From Paenibacillus sp. PCH8 (GTDB taxonomy: Bacteria; Bacillota; Bacilli; Paenibacillales; Paenibacillaceae), in contig NZ_PKQK01000009.1 in the NCBI RefSeq assembly GCF_002968835.1, forward strand, positions 1 through 64,000: 64,000 nt of DNA, given 5' to 3'. Position 1 is the stretch's first letter. Each line of letters begins with the position of its first letter. Under the pieces are notes generated by a model, which was not told the DNA's origin, did no database searches, and was given only the letters and a program-made list of their open reading frames with translations. A program made the position numbers and the translations under genes. Shown here piece by piece: positions 36,226 through 45,673 of the stretch.

Positions 36226-37829
36226 CTACGATCGTAACGAGCTATATTTGGCCCGATATGCGTTTGGCGTTTCTCCCGCCAGCTTTTTGAACACAGTGGA
36301 GAAATAAGAAATCGTATCATATCCGGTCTCTATAGCAACCTGTCCAATGCTCATCCGACTTTCAATAAGCATACGCTTCGCCGCCTCAATTCGATATTGA
36401 TTCAAATATTCCTTCATGGTCAACCCTGATTCTTGCTTAAACACTTTGGCCAGATAATCAGGGGTCAGAAATACGCTGGCAGCTACATCCTCACGATTGA
36501 GATCCTTATCGTAATTGTCGTGTATGTAACGTTTCGCCTTGTCCACTATTCCCTCGGAGCGCAGTGTTTCCTTGATCGTTTCAATCGTTCGTTCGGTGAT
36601 CAGATGGGCCCACTTCATAAAATCAAAAATACTGTTCTCTGACTTTTGAAACAACTGCTGTGCAAGGGAATCTCTGAAAAGCTGGTGAGCTTGTACATTT
36701 TTTTTGGCTAGTATGGCATACACAACCTGAAGGAAATCTTCACGAATGGAATGCAGCATTTCTGCATCCAGTTGGTTTTTATGTGCCAACTGCTCAAGGT
36801 CCTTTTTCAGCCGATTGACAATCTGTGCCTTCTCCCGTTCTACAAAAAGGCTTGTATATAGCTGAATGTCCAGGTCAAATTTTTCCCTTTCCCCATTTTT
36901 GAATGAGGTGTGCTGCCGGTGTACTTTGCCCCTGAACATAATATTCGATTCATCCAGACGCTCCAAATCCGCTTTCACCTGTGCAAGTTCAGTGATGGGC
37001 TTCGGCTCACTAATATAACCTGTGGCAATACATTTCAAATATTGGTTCATCAGTTGAGTCAGATGTCTGCTTCGTTCTTCAAGCTGAGCCTGACTTACAT
37101 CGTTCTCGTCCAAAATAACAGAAACATAAAGCATGTTATTTTTTTGGTAGGATACCACCCTGTCATAATTAAGACTTCTTAATATAATCTCGGAGCTAAG
37201 GTTAGAAAATGCATAACGAAAAGTGCTTTCATTCCATCGCTCGTCGATCTCCGACAGATATACACTCACGAGAAGCATCGCGTAAGACTGCTCCACATCA
37301 ATGGTTAAATCCCGTTTTTGAATCTCTCCCTGAATCAGATCCAGTCGCGGTGATATCATCTTCGTCAGGATATCGGTCCAGAAGCTTGCTTCAACCAGCC
37401 CTTTATTTTTCAGCCAGCTCAACCCAAACTTACTATACTCCCCAAGCTGCTTTCTCCATTTCAACCCCCCACCGCTTTCAGCAGTGCTGCCTCAAGCTTC
37501 TCCGGGTTCAGAGGTTTGAGCAAATACGAGTCCGCATTATAAGAGATCGCGGTTGAAGCAAAATCAAAGCTTTCATGACATGTAAAAAAAATAAAGGCAC
37601 AATCATGTCCCTGCTCTCTGACCCACTGAATCATCTCGATGCCGGAACCTCGCGGCATCTCAATATCGCAAATGATCAGGTCAGGCACTCCCGCCGCAAA
37701 TAACAACTGGGCATCCTGAACGCAGTGCGCCCTGGATACTTCCGAAAAACCGTATTCTCCCCAGGAAATGATGTCGGTCAACACTTCAACCGTAGGAACA
37801 TCGTCATCAATAAGCATGCAATGCATCAC
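36226..37829 (-). pseudogene. YesN-type response regulator, frameshifted after the receiver
   Basis: Two adjacent frames make one standard ~534-residue YesN regulator. The first (122 residues) is a receiver with D8-D9-D10, phospho-acceptor D55 in LIICDIEMPRGSG and K in YLLKPLNPEKLEAA. It stops at 37461 right after AVGG. The second (from 37464 down) reads LKWRKQLGEYSKF and ends in the AraC DNA-binding domain (FLTPDYLAKVFKQESG; VAIETGYDTISYFSTVFKKLAG). One extra C in the six-C run at 37465-37470 joins them as AVGGLKWRKQLG. As given, receiver and DNA-binding halves would be separate proteins. A sequencing error is the likely cause. It lies 13 bases after the kinase gene. Confidence 0.88.
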
Positions 37830-37842
37830 GCTCTCCCCTTCT

Positions 37843-39597
37843 TTATCCTGTTGTATTCTGAGACTCGTTAGGGATGGGCAGCCAAACTTCTATTTTGGCT
37901 CCAGAAGACTCGGCATTGGACAAGGTTAACAAGGCATCCTGTTTGTACAGTAATTTCAGTGTTTTGTATATTGTCGCGATCCCTATTTGCTCCCCATCTT
38001 CTCGCTCTAAATCCCCGGATTCGAAACGTTCCAGCCAACTCTCTGGAAATCCTTCTCCATTGTCTTCAATAACCAATTGGACATAGGACTGCTGACCGAG
38101 GGTCTCCACATTCGCCCGGATGAAGATAGATAATAACTCGCCATAAGTCAAAGCGTATTTGAACATATTCTCGACAAACGTCTGGATTAACAACTGAGGA
38201 ATACGAACAGGGCCCGCAGTCGGCTCAATGTCCGTCATATAAAAAATTTGATCCGGATAACGAATTTCTTGCATTCGGATGTAATTTTCCACATGCCTCA
38301 TCTCTTCATCAATGGAAACAAGTGTCAGTTCGGGCTTAAACATGTACCTTAGATGTCGTGAGAGCATTTGAATCATTTGTCGAATCTCTTCATTCCGGTT
38401 ATGGTACGTCAAACTTGAGATGGTCGAAATCGCGTTCAGATAGAAGTGAGGACGAATTTGCATTTGCAATACTTTGAGTTCAGCCCGACTCTTTTCTATT
38501 TTTTCTTCATAGGATTGAATTTTGAGATGGGTGATCTCATGCACCATGGACTGAAATGAGTGGAATAATTTCATGAATTCAAACGAATAATTCCCCTTGG
38601 CTTCTGGAAAGGGCAACTGCCCTTTCTCCACCTCTTTCGCGGCTCGGACCAATTCGAGAATGGGACGCAATATGTTGCGGGCGAGAAATCGAAGCACCAG
38701 TGGAACGGCAATCAGGGAAATGCCGCCCAAACTAATAATCAACCACTGAATAAGCTTTAAGCCAGAGAACATGCTTTGCTTGGTAACCACATTGGTCATC
38801 TGTCCAAATTCCTCAATAGACTTCGTTACGAACAGATATCGCTTATCCGACTGCTCAGCTTCATCTATCCTGTTGCCCTTGCCCCACAGCTCCCCAGCCA
38901 CCGTGGCAGCAAGGATATGTCCATCCTGTGCACTTAGTACAAACTGACTTGCGGGGTCAGCCTCCCGGCTGGTCAAAGACAACAAGCTATCCGCTTTTAC
39001 AAACGTGCCGAAGCTGACTGCCCCATAGGTGATGTGTTTGAACAAATAAAATGTTCCCTCCACGTTGAGAACACTCCACTCTCCTCGTTTCCCAGCATGA
39101 GTCTGCATCACCTTCCAGTCCTCTTGCTTCAGAAAATCGGACAAAGCCATCTTCTCTGAGGATTGAACACGTTTACCAAATTGGGTGAGAATCCTGTCTC
39201 CCCTAAGAATCTGAATAAACATCCCGTCACTTGCATAGTTGTTGTTCATCTTGGACTTCAGTGCGTTCATAAGATGTATTTCCTTAAAGTAATCTCCCCC
39301 ATCGACCGAATGAACATAATCGCTAGCGTACCTACTGGCATAATCACTCGCATCATCCGCATTATTTTCGAAAACTTCGATCAGATCTTTGGCATAGATA
39401 TCCAAACTGTTATGAATCGTCTCCGCATAAATCGCCAACGTGTGATCCGAGTTGCTAACGATATGATTCTGAACAACCTGTAGAGAATATATATTGCTCA
39501 AGAGAAGAGCCGCAAAAAGGATGACCAAAATGACCATAATTTGGGTGTATAGTCTGAAAACAATGCTGTTTGTTCTAAATGGATGTCTCCCTTTCAT
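37843..39597 (-). CDS. YesM-type sensor histidine kinase (importer 2)
   Basis: A 584-residue membrane kinase: TM helix 1 near 13-38, extracellular sensor to ~280, TM helix 2 (GLKLIQWLIISLGGISLIAVPLVL), HAMP (RPILELVRAAKEVEKG), phospho-His in LQMQIRPHFYLNAIS, and ATPase N box LIQTFVENMFKYAL. It would detect a sugar-related signal and phosphorylate the adjacent regulator, which controls importer 2. ATG 39597 has AAAGGGAG upstream. A stem-loop (39647-39684) separates it from the esterase gene. Confidence 0.92.
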   Translation of the reverse strand: MKGRHPFRTNSIVFRLYTQIMVILVILFAALLLSNIYSLQVVQNHIVSNSDHTLAIYAETIHNSLDIYAKDLIEVFENNADDASDYASRYASDYVHSVDGGDYFKEIHLMNALKSKMNNNYASDGMFIQILRGDRILTQFGKRVQSSEKMALSDFLKQEDWKVMQTHAGKRGEWSVLNVEGTFYLFKHITYGAVSFGTFVKADSLLSLTSREADPASQFVLSAQDGHILAATVAGELWGKGNRIDEAEQSDKRYLFVTKSIEEFGQMTNVVTKQSMFSGLKLIQWLIISLGGISLIAVPLVLRFLARNILRPILELVRAAKEVEKGQLPFPEAKGNYSFEFMKLFHSFQSMVHEITHLKIQSYEEKIEKSRAELKVLQMQIRPHFYLNAISTISSLTYHNRNEEIRQMIQMLSRHLRYMFKPELTLVSIDEEMRHVENYIRMQEIRYPDQIFYMTDIEPTAGPVRIPQLLIQTFVENMFKYALTYGELLSIFIRANVETLGQQSYVQLVIEDNGEGFPESWLERFESGDLEREDGEQIGIATIYKTLKLLYKQDALLTLSNAESSGAKIEVWLPIPNESQNTTG

Positions 39598-39646
39598 GCT
39601 GTACCCTCTTCTCTTATCTTAATGCCTCGCCCCCATAATCTACATA

Positions 39647-39684
39647 GCCCCTGAATAGACGCAATACATGCGACTATCAGGGGC
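39647..39684 (-). terminator. Stem-loop downstream of the esterase gene
   Basis: GCCCCTGA / TCAGGGGC stem with additional TAG...CTA pairing inside. No T-run follows on the minus strand, so it may stabilise the mRNA end or be a weak terminator. Confidence 0.5.
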
Positions 39685-39704
39685 AAATGTATAAGGACTT
39701 GAAT

Positions 39705-40520
39705 TTATTCAGCAGGCTTGTTATCCTCTCCTGCCCATTCCAAGGCTAGAACAATATAGTCATTCCAAAAATCCCAGTTGTGAACCCCGGCACTCTCAAT
39801 GTAGGTCAGGCTGACATTCTCCTGATGAAGGAAATCTCGAAACCGTTGATTGACATCCAGTAAAAAGTCTTCTGTCCCACATGCCATATAAATATCTGGT
39901 ATTGACGTGTTTGCTTCCTTCAAGCGCATCACAAGCGCTTCGGGATCTTTATCACTACCTGTAAGCTGATCCAAATCGCCAAACACGCGCTTGAAGTATT
40001 GGTAGTTGGCAACCCCGTCACTATAACCAGGTTCTGCATTTGCAATTTTATAAGGAAGTATAGCTGAGGACAAAGCGATAATTTTGCCAAAATGCTCCGC
40101 ATACTTCAGACCGTTCCGAATAGCTCCATATCCTCCCATGGATAAGCCACCGATATACGTATCCTCTCGTTTGGTTGATAGGGGAAACAGACTGCGTGTG
40201 AATTCGACCAATTCCTGGCCAACATACTCTCCATGCAAATCCCCCTTATCCTCGTCATCCACGTAAAAATGATTTTCCCCAGCGGGCATAAATACCGCAA
40301 TCCGGTATCTGTCCGAAAGCTCACGAATACGTGTATAACTAATCCAATCTGTATTACTGCCTGAATATCCGTTGAGCAGATAAAGCGACTTCAGCGGCTC
40401 ACGATTTGCCCCTGGGTCAGCTTGTCCCGGAATTACTGGAGCATCCACCGGCAGCAGTGCACTAAATGTAACCTCTCTACGCATCGATTTTGAAAAAAAG
40501 TTGACTTGAATCATAGCCAT
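39705..40520 (-). CDS. Alpha/beta hydrolase, esterase D / tributyrin-esterase type
   Basis: A ~271-residue cytoplasmic esterase. The nucleophile elbow GLSMGGYGAIRNG holds the catalytic Ser; SLYLLNGYSGSNTDW is near the oxyanion region and AGVHNWDFWN holds the catalytic His, with Asp in ACGTEDFLLD. No signal peptide. ATGs and a GTG (40529, 40520, 40514) are possible starts; GGAGGAG is ~11 bases from 40520. It follows sucrose phosphorylase by 27 bases, so it probably works on acylated or esterified sugars from the same importer (inference). Confidence 0.85.
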   Translation of the reverse strand: MAMIQVNFFSKSMRREVTFSALLPVDAPVIPGQADPGANREPLKSLYLLNGYSGSNTDWISYTRIRELSDRYRIAVFMPAGENHFYVDDEDKGDLHGEYVGQELVEFTRSLFPLSTKREDTYIGGLSMGGYGAIRNGLKYAEHFGKIIALSSAILPYKIANAEPGYSDGVANYQYFKRVFGDLDQLTGSDKDPEALVMRLKEANTSIPDIYMACGTEDFLLDVNQRFRDFLHQENVSLTYIESAGVHNWDFWNDYIVLALEWAGEDNKPAE

Positions 40521-40547
40521 GATGTTCACATCTCCTCCGATTTGAAG

Positions 40548-42017
40548 TTAAATCACATACTGTTCCTCTTGCCCTTGTTCGTTCACATAATGTACAGCTG
40601 AATGATAACTTTGGAAATCTACCGTTAAGGTGCACCTCTGATTGCCCAGACTCCATTGGAGAAGTATTACGTCATCTGCCGAATCCAGCACGCTGAATTC
40701 TCCCTGGAATGCAGGATAGGTATTCCGAAACCGGATAAGCCCCATAAGCCGTTGGACTACCTTTTTCTCCAGCGCCTGTTCCAATTCCTCCATCGTGTAA
40801 TTATGACGGTTAATTTCTCTTCCTTCGCCCGTTAGTTGAACACTCTCGCTGTCATTCTTTCCGGCAAGCAGTCCCACATAATAGACCTGAGGGATGCCTG
40901 GTGTGAAAAATTGAATAGCTCTCGCTGCCAAATAGGCGTCATCATCATGATCAAGCGCACTGTAATAGGTGCAGCGAATTTGATGTACATCGAAGCCATC
41001 CTCCGCCTTATGCTCCTCTGATAGGATCAGACTCAAATTCGCGCCTCTCTCCAGACAGACATCAACGATTTTTCTTGCGTCTGTTGTATCGATCAGATCA
41101 TCCAAATCTGGTTTGACCGGAATACCGTCATGACAATCCAGCATCGTGAACTGCTTGGCGGGTCTCTCCTTCAAATAAAGGCACAGCTCTGTACCGGATC
41201 GATTAATCAATGCCTCAAGCACACGATAAGGCAGAATAAAATCATAAATCCAGCAGCCGTACTCTGCCAGCTTGTATTGCGTGGAATAATGGGCATGAAC
41301 CTCTGGCAGCAACACAAGGTCCAACGAATCCGCCAGTTCCTTGACCCAATCCATGAATAAGTAGATATCCGGCTCCACAAAAAAGCAGCTTGTTCCAAGC
41401 TTTTTGATGACATAGCCCACTGCATCCAGCCTTACCATTTTGACGTTTTGCTGTTTGAAATTTTCAAAGAAAGACCGGAGCAGCTGCTTCGTCAGTTCCG
41501 AACGCACATCCAGATCAATCTGCTCAGAAGGGTCTGTTTTGCCAAACGTGGTCCATACCCTTTCTTCTTCTCCACTCTCCTCAATTTGAAAGCTGGAATA
41601 GGGCTTGGGACGTCGCAGAAACATTTTGTCGATATCTGCTTGTACTGGCTCTCCGTCAGTCCATAGCTTATCCAATGTCATAAATAAATCGGCATATTCA
41701 GATGAACGTCCCTTACGAAGAAAATCTTGAAAATAAGGGGATTGCTGCGAAATATGGTTCACCATCAGATCGACCAATACGTCAAAATGTTCACCGATAG
41801 AGCGTATATCTTCCCATGACCCCAACGCAGGATCAATCTCCAAATACGTGAGCGGAGCAAATCCGCGATCCCCTGAAGACGGGAACGGTGGCAAAATATG
41901 AACCCCACCTGTGAAAATATCTGAAAAATGAGTATGAAGCACTTCATTCAAAGCCTTCAAATTGCCTCCCATAGAATCGGGGTATGTGATTAACTGGACT
42001 TGATTTTTCAACTTCAT
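40548..42017 (-). CDS. gtfA: Sucrose phosphorylase (GH13_18)
   Basis: A 489-residue cytoplasmic enzyme that cleaves sucrose with phosphate to glucose-1-phosphate and fructose. It begins NQVQLITYPDSMGGNLKALNEVL, the typical start of sucrose phosphorylases. Catalytic residues fit the family: D198 in MVRLDAVGY, E239 in LLPEVHAH, D297 in LDCHDGIP. It follows the fructokinase by 11 bases, which would phosphorylate the released fructose. Related GH13_18 enzymes act on glucosylglycerate or sucrose-6-phosphate; context favours sucrose or a sucrose derivative. Confidence 0.88.
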   Translation of the reverse strand: MKLKNQVQLITYPDSMGGNLKALNEVLHTHFSDIFTGGVHILPPFPSSGDRGFAPLTYLEIDPALGSWEDIRSIGEHFDVLVDLMVNHISQQSPYFQDFLRKGRSSEYADLFMTLDKLWTDGEPVQADIDKMFLRRPKPYSSFQIEESGEEERVWTTFGKTDPSEQIDLDVRSELTKQLLRSFFENFKQQNVKMVRLDAVGYVIKKLGTSCFFVEPDIYLFMDWVKELADSLDLVLLPEVHAHYSTQYKLAEYGCWIYDFILPYRVLEALINRSGTELCLYLKERPAKQFTMLDCHDGIPVKPDLDDLIDTTDARKIVDVCLERGANLSLILSEEHKAEDGFDVHQIRCTYYSALDHDDDAYLAARAIQFFTPGIPQVYYVGLLAGKNDSESVQLTGEGREINRHNYTMEELEQALEKKVVQRLMGLIRFRNTYPAFQGEFSVLDSADDVILLQWSLGNQRCTLTVDFQSYHSAVHYVNEQGQEEQYVI

Positions 42018-42028
42018 TCCGGAGCCTC

Positions 42029-42985
42029 CTATAAACCGAACTGTTCTTTAATGAATTCAAGTCTTGGCAACTCTACGACAGCACCACGATATCTCAATTT
42101 GTAGGCACTGACGGCAAATCCGAGATTCAAAGCTTTCCTGACCGTGTATCCCTGCACCAAAGCCGTGTAGAACCCGGACCAAAAAGCGTCTCCTGCCCCT
42201 GTTGTATCCACAATATCTGTAGCGTAAGATTCGAAAGAAATGGTTTCTCTGCCGTTACATACTAGTGCCCCGTCTTTCCCTAATGTCATGATTACCATCT
42301 TCGCACCTAGCTCCAAAAATCGCTCCATTTGTCGCTCGGGAGCAGCCTTCCCGAATAATCGCTCTGCGTCATCCTCCGATGGCTTGATTACATCAACCTG
42401 CGAGATCATGGATTTGACAACCTCCATACCATCCTCTCCCCGCGGCCAGATCATCCGATGATAGTTGGGATCGAATCCAATAAGTACACCATGGCTTTTG
42501 GCTTCTGTAATGACCCTTTCTACCGTATGGCGGGCGGGAACTCTCGAGATCGGCCAGCAGGAAAAATGAACGATCTTCGAATTGTGCAGCGCGTGCTCCA
42601 TCGAGGCAGTGAAGCTCAGGTGATAATCTGCGCCACGGTAAAAGATCGGAACGGGTGAGTTCCGGCTTTGGGTAAGAACGACCAGACTTGTGGATTCATC
42701 AACTCGCTGAATGTGGTTCGTATCCATGCCTGCCTTCTGCAGATGATTCATTAAGAACGTGCCTAGGCCGTCCTCTCCGACCGCCGAAGCAATCTTGGAC
42801 TGTATTCCCAGATTACTTACATTCAGAGCGATATTGGAAGGCGCCCCTCCAAAAAAACGGGTGTAACCATCGCATCCGATATGTTCATCATATTCATTCG
42901 ATATTAGATCTACAAGCAGTTCACCAACTGTTAGCAAATCATTAGATCTATCTGCAAAATTCAAGCTTTTATCCAGTTCTAACAT
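42029..42985 (-). CDS. Fructokinase, PfkB family
   Basis: A ~318-residue ribokinase-fold kinase. It shows DLLTVGELLVDLIS at the start, FFGGAPSNIALNVSNLG (PfkB signature 1) and DTTGAGDAFWSGF (signature 2, catalytic Asp in GAGD). It phosphorylates fructose with ATP, completing sucrose breakdown with the next gene. ATG 42985 has AAGGGGGA 5 bases upstream; the frame's earlier ATG at 43021 has none. A 129-bp gap upstream may hold a separate promoter. Confidence 0.88.
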   Translation of the reverse strand: MLELDKSLNFADRSNDLLTVGELLVDLISNEYDEHIGCDGYTRFFGGAPSNIALNVSNLGIQSKIASAVGEDGLGTFLMNHLQKAGMDTNHIQRVDESTSLVVLTQSRNSPVPIFYRGADYHLSFTASMEHALHNSKIVHFSCWPISRVPARHTVERVITEAKSHGVLIGFDPNYHRMIWPRGEDGMEVVKSMISQVDVIKPSEDDAERLFGKAAPERQMERFLELGAKMVIMTLGKDGALVCNGRETISFESYATDIVDTTGAGDAFWSGFYTALVQGYTVRKALNLGFAVSAYKLRYRGAVVELPRLEFIKEQFGL

Positions 42986-43114
42986 CGTCTTCCCCCTTGA
43001 ATTGCGCTTGTATTTCCACATTAGAATTGTAATTAAACCTATTGTATTTCCGTTCCTATGCAGAAACTTTAATTAAATCGTTCTGTTTTATCAAAAAACA
43101 GGCTTTCTCTCCTC

Positions 43115-44047
43115 TCAATGGTTCAGTGCTCTGGATATGGCCTGAATGTACTCTGTTCTGGCTTGCCTGCTGATCTCGGCATCTGGAACTGCATGTTCGA
43201 AGGCATGGTAACATCCTGGGTACACATGAAGCTCCACCGGGATCCCGGCCTGTGCCAGACGTGCGGCGTAATCTAACGTCTCATCCCGAAAAGGGTCAAG
43301 CTGTCCGATACAAATGTACGCTGGTGGCAGACGAGTCAGATCCGTCGCGTGAGCGGGGGCCGCATGGGCTGGAACATCACTGGCGTACTCCTGTCCCAGA
43401 TACATCTGCCATGCCACCAGATTGTTGGCACGATTCCATACCGCTGGATGCGTAATCTCATAGCTGGATGGCGTCACATTCCGATGATCAATCATGGGAT
43501 ACAACGGCATCTGGAAACAAATCTCCGGTCCATTAAGGTCCCGCGCCATTAATGTTAGCGCCGCCGCAAGACCACCACCTGCACTGGCTCCGCCAACAGC
43601 AATCCGATTCACATGAATCCCTAGTTCAGCCGCTGATTCAACGATCCACTGAAGGGTAGCATAACAATCCTCAAGACCCGCAGGATAAGGATGTTCGGGA
43701 GCCAGACGATAATCCGGGGATACCACGATGCAATCTGCCGTTTCCACAACATCGATGCACAAGACATCGTCAGCTTCTGGACTTCCCAAAATATATCCGC
43801 CTCCATGAATCCATAACAATACGGGCAAACGCCTGTTTCCTTGGTGGAGTGGCTTATAAATTCGGATACGCAACGGTTGCCCCTGCCCGCCCGGTATCGG
43901 AAGGTCTGAGATCGATATACCTTCCGATTTCTGAACGACAGGCGCTGACTGTGATCGGGCTTTCATAAGACCTTCCGGCAAGTGGATCGTTTCAAGAGTG
44001 GTGAGACTCTGCTGTAATTCCGGGTGTACCCGGCTTGTAAAGCCCAT
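43115..44047 (-). CDS. Alpha/beta hydrolase fold-3 esterase (HSL-like)
   Basis: A 310-residue cytoplasmic esterase. The HGGGY oxyanion motif is at 81-85 and the nucleophile elbow GGASAGG at 152-158 (Ser155). QLDPFRDE and YPGCYHAFEH supply the acid and base. Members hydrolyse short acyl esters. ATG 44047 has GGAGG 7 bases upstream, so the ATG at 44065 is not used. It is 35 bases after the serine hydrolase gene and likely in one transcript under the LacI operator. Confidence 0.85.
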   Translation of the reverse strand: MGFTSRVHPELQQSLTTLETIHLPEGLMKARSQSAPVVQKSEGISISDLPIPGGQGQPLRIRIYKPLHQGNRRLPVLLWIHGGGYILGSPEADDVLCIDVVETADCIVVSPDYRLAPEHPYPAGLEDCYATLQWIVESAAELGIHVNRIAVGGASAGGGLAAALTLMARDLNGPEICFQMPLYPMIDHRNVTPSSYEITHPAVWNRANNLVAWQMYLGQEYASDVPAHAAPAHATDLTRLPPAYICIGQLDPFRDETLDYAARLAQAGIPVELHVYPGCYHAFEHAVPDAEISRQARTEYIQAISRALNH

Positions 44048-44082
44048 CGTAATTCCTCCATTCATGTTGCTATACAGTTAAG

Positions 44083-45555
44083 CTAGTCACTTATCCTAGA
44101 GCCCTGAAATTGATCCTCAATACAAGTAAAGTTCAAGTGAAAATAGTGAACCATCAGCCTCTGGTCATCCAAACGAAAACGGATACGATCGTGATGTGGA
44201 GAATCCAGCTCATACACGTAAATCTCCAACAACTGGTTGTCCAGCCAGGCAGCTTTGACAGCCACTTTTTTTCCAAACAACAGGTTGTCCTGTTCCCACT
44301 CCTCGTAACCACCGAACAACCCATACGTACCACGTTCATCCTTCCATTCGAAATGCCACTGCTGATCCATAAAGCTCAGCGCAATCTCCTGCACGCCTCG
44401 ATCATTTGGCTCCAGATGGTACCGTCTTGTCCCCAATTCAGGAGCCGTATCAAGCCTAGTCTTTTCTCCGAGTTCCCACTTGCCAAGAGAAAGCTTCTGC
44501 TTTATCAGAGCATTTTGCAACGGAGAAGAATGATGCATCGCTGGCAGTAGATGGTTCCATACCGAATCCAGAACGGCTTGCATATCCTGCAAACCAGCGG
44601 TTATAGCTACCACAGCATCTTGATTCGGAATCACGATACAGTATTGGCCGAAAGCCCCATCCGCCCGGTAAGTCTCATGACGACATTGCCAAAATTGGTA
44701 TCCGTATCCTTGGTGCCAATCCTCATTGCCCGTCACCCCGATCTGACCAGCATTCGTAATGCTACTAACCTTGCAGGAGGTGGCCTCCTCTATCCACGTT
44801 TGCGAAATGATTGCCGCTCCGTTCCAAACGCCTTTGTTCAGAAGAAATTGGCCAAACTTCGCAATATCACTGGTTCGCAGCCATAATCCCCATCCTCCCG
44901 TATTCCCGCCACTCGAAGTCCTTTCCCACCTCGGCTTTGGAATCCCTAAAGGTTCAAATAGCCTTGTTTCCAGATAATCGGCCAGACACATTCCCGTAAT
45001 TCGCTCCACAATGAGACCCAATACATGGCTGGCACCGCTGTTATATATAAAATACGTTCCTGGCTCGTGTTCGATCGGAAGCTCGAAGAATCCCCGCACC
45101 GCATCACCGTCCGTCCTGTCTCCAATCCGCAGTTCAGCCCGATAGTTCAGAAATTCGCCTTCCGTTCCGAATCGTGTCGTATCCATGGCATGACCTGTTG
45201 TCATCGTTAACAGATGTTTTATTGTTAAATTCTTCGCATGCTCTGAAAGCCACATTCCACTAATCTCGGGAAAAAAGGAGAGAACGACATCATCCACAGT
45301 CAGCAATTGTTCCTGAACAGCAAAACCTGCTGCCATCGAGGTAAAGCTCTTCGTCAGAGAGTATACGGCATGCGGAACATCCGGTCGATACGGCTTGCAC
45401 CACCCTTCGGCGACAAGATGCCCATGTCGGATCAGCATGAAACCATGCAATTCAAGCCGCTGGGCTTCGATATGTTCCAGGAAGTCTTTCACTCCCTTCA
45501 AAGACACCCCTTGTTCTGCCAGGCTGCTGCGTGGAATACGATGATCCTGTATCAT
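44083..45555 (-). CDS. Serine hydrolase, beta-lactamase class C fold
   Basis: A 490-residue penicillin-binding-protein-like hydrolase. The SxxK nucleophile SLTK (66-69) and YNSGASH (YxN near 174) fit the family, and LSEHAKNLTIKHLLTMTTGH is typical. A C-terminal ~130-residue domain follows. No signal peptide, so it is probably an intracellular esterase rather than a cell-wall enzyme. AAAGGAG is 6 bases before the ATG. A near-perfect LacI operator lies 49-72 bases upstream, so this is the first gene of a LacI-controlled transcript. Confidence 0.85.
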   Translation of the reverse strand: MIQDHRIPRSSLAEQGVSLKGVKDFLEHIEAQRLELHGFMLIRHGHLVAEGWCKPYRPDVPHAVYSLTKSFTSMAAGFAVQEQLLTVDDVVLSFFPEISGMWLSEHAKNLTIKHLLTMTTGHAMDTTRFGTEGEFLNYRAELRIGDRTDGDAVRGFFELPIEHEPGTYFIYNSGASHVLGLIVERITGMCLADYLETRLFEPLGIPKPRWERTSSGGNTGGWGLWLRTSDIAKFGQFLLNKGVWNGAAIISQTWIEEATSCKVSSITNAGQIGVTGNEDWHQGYGYQFWQCRHETYRADGAFGQYCIVIPNQDAVVAITAGLQDMQAVLDSVWNHLLPAMHHSSPLQNALIKQKLSLGKWELGEKTRLDTAPELGTRRYHLEPNDRGVQEIALSFMDQQWHFEWKDERGTYGLFGGYEEWEQDNLLFGKKVAVKAAWLDNQLLEIYVYELDSPHHDRIRFRLDDQRLMVHYFHLNFTCIEDQFQGSRISD

Positions 45556-45603
45556 ATCTATCTCCTTTCATTGCTTCAATTGTGTTGCTTTTAAGACACA
45601 AAT

Positions 45604-45627
45604 TTTATGTCAACCGCTTGACATAAA
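45604..45627. promoter_or_regulatory. LacI-family operator upstream of the serine hydrolase
   Basis: A 24-bp palindrome: TTTATGTCAA and TTGACATAAA flank the centre CCGC. It matches the two sites before ABC importer 3, sharing the AACCGNTTGAC core. It lies between lacI and the serine hydrolase. Confidence 0.75.
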
Positions 45628-45673
45628 GAGTATACGGTAAAGCTTTCAGACTCTTCTCATAGAGAAGTGCCTT

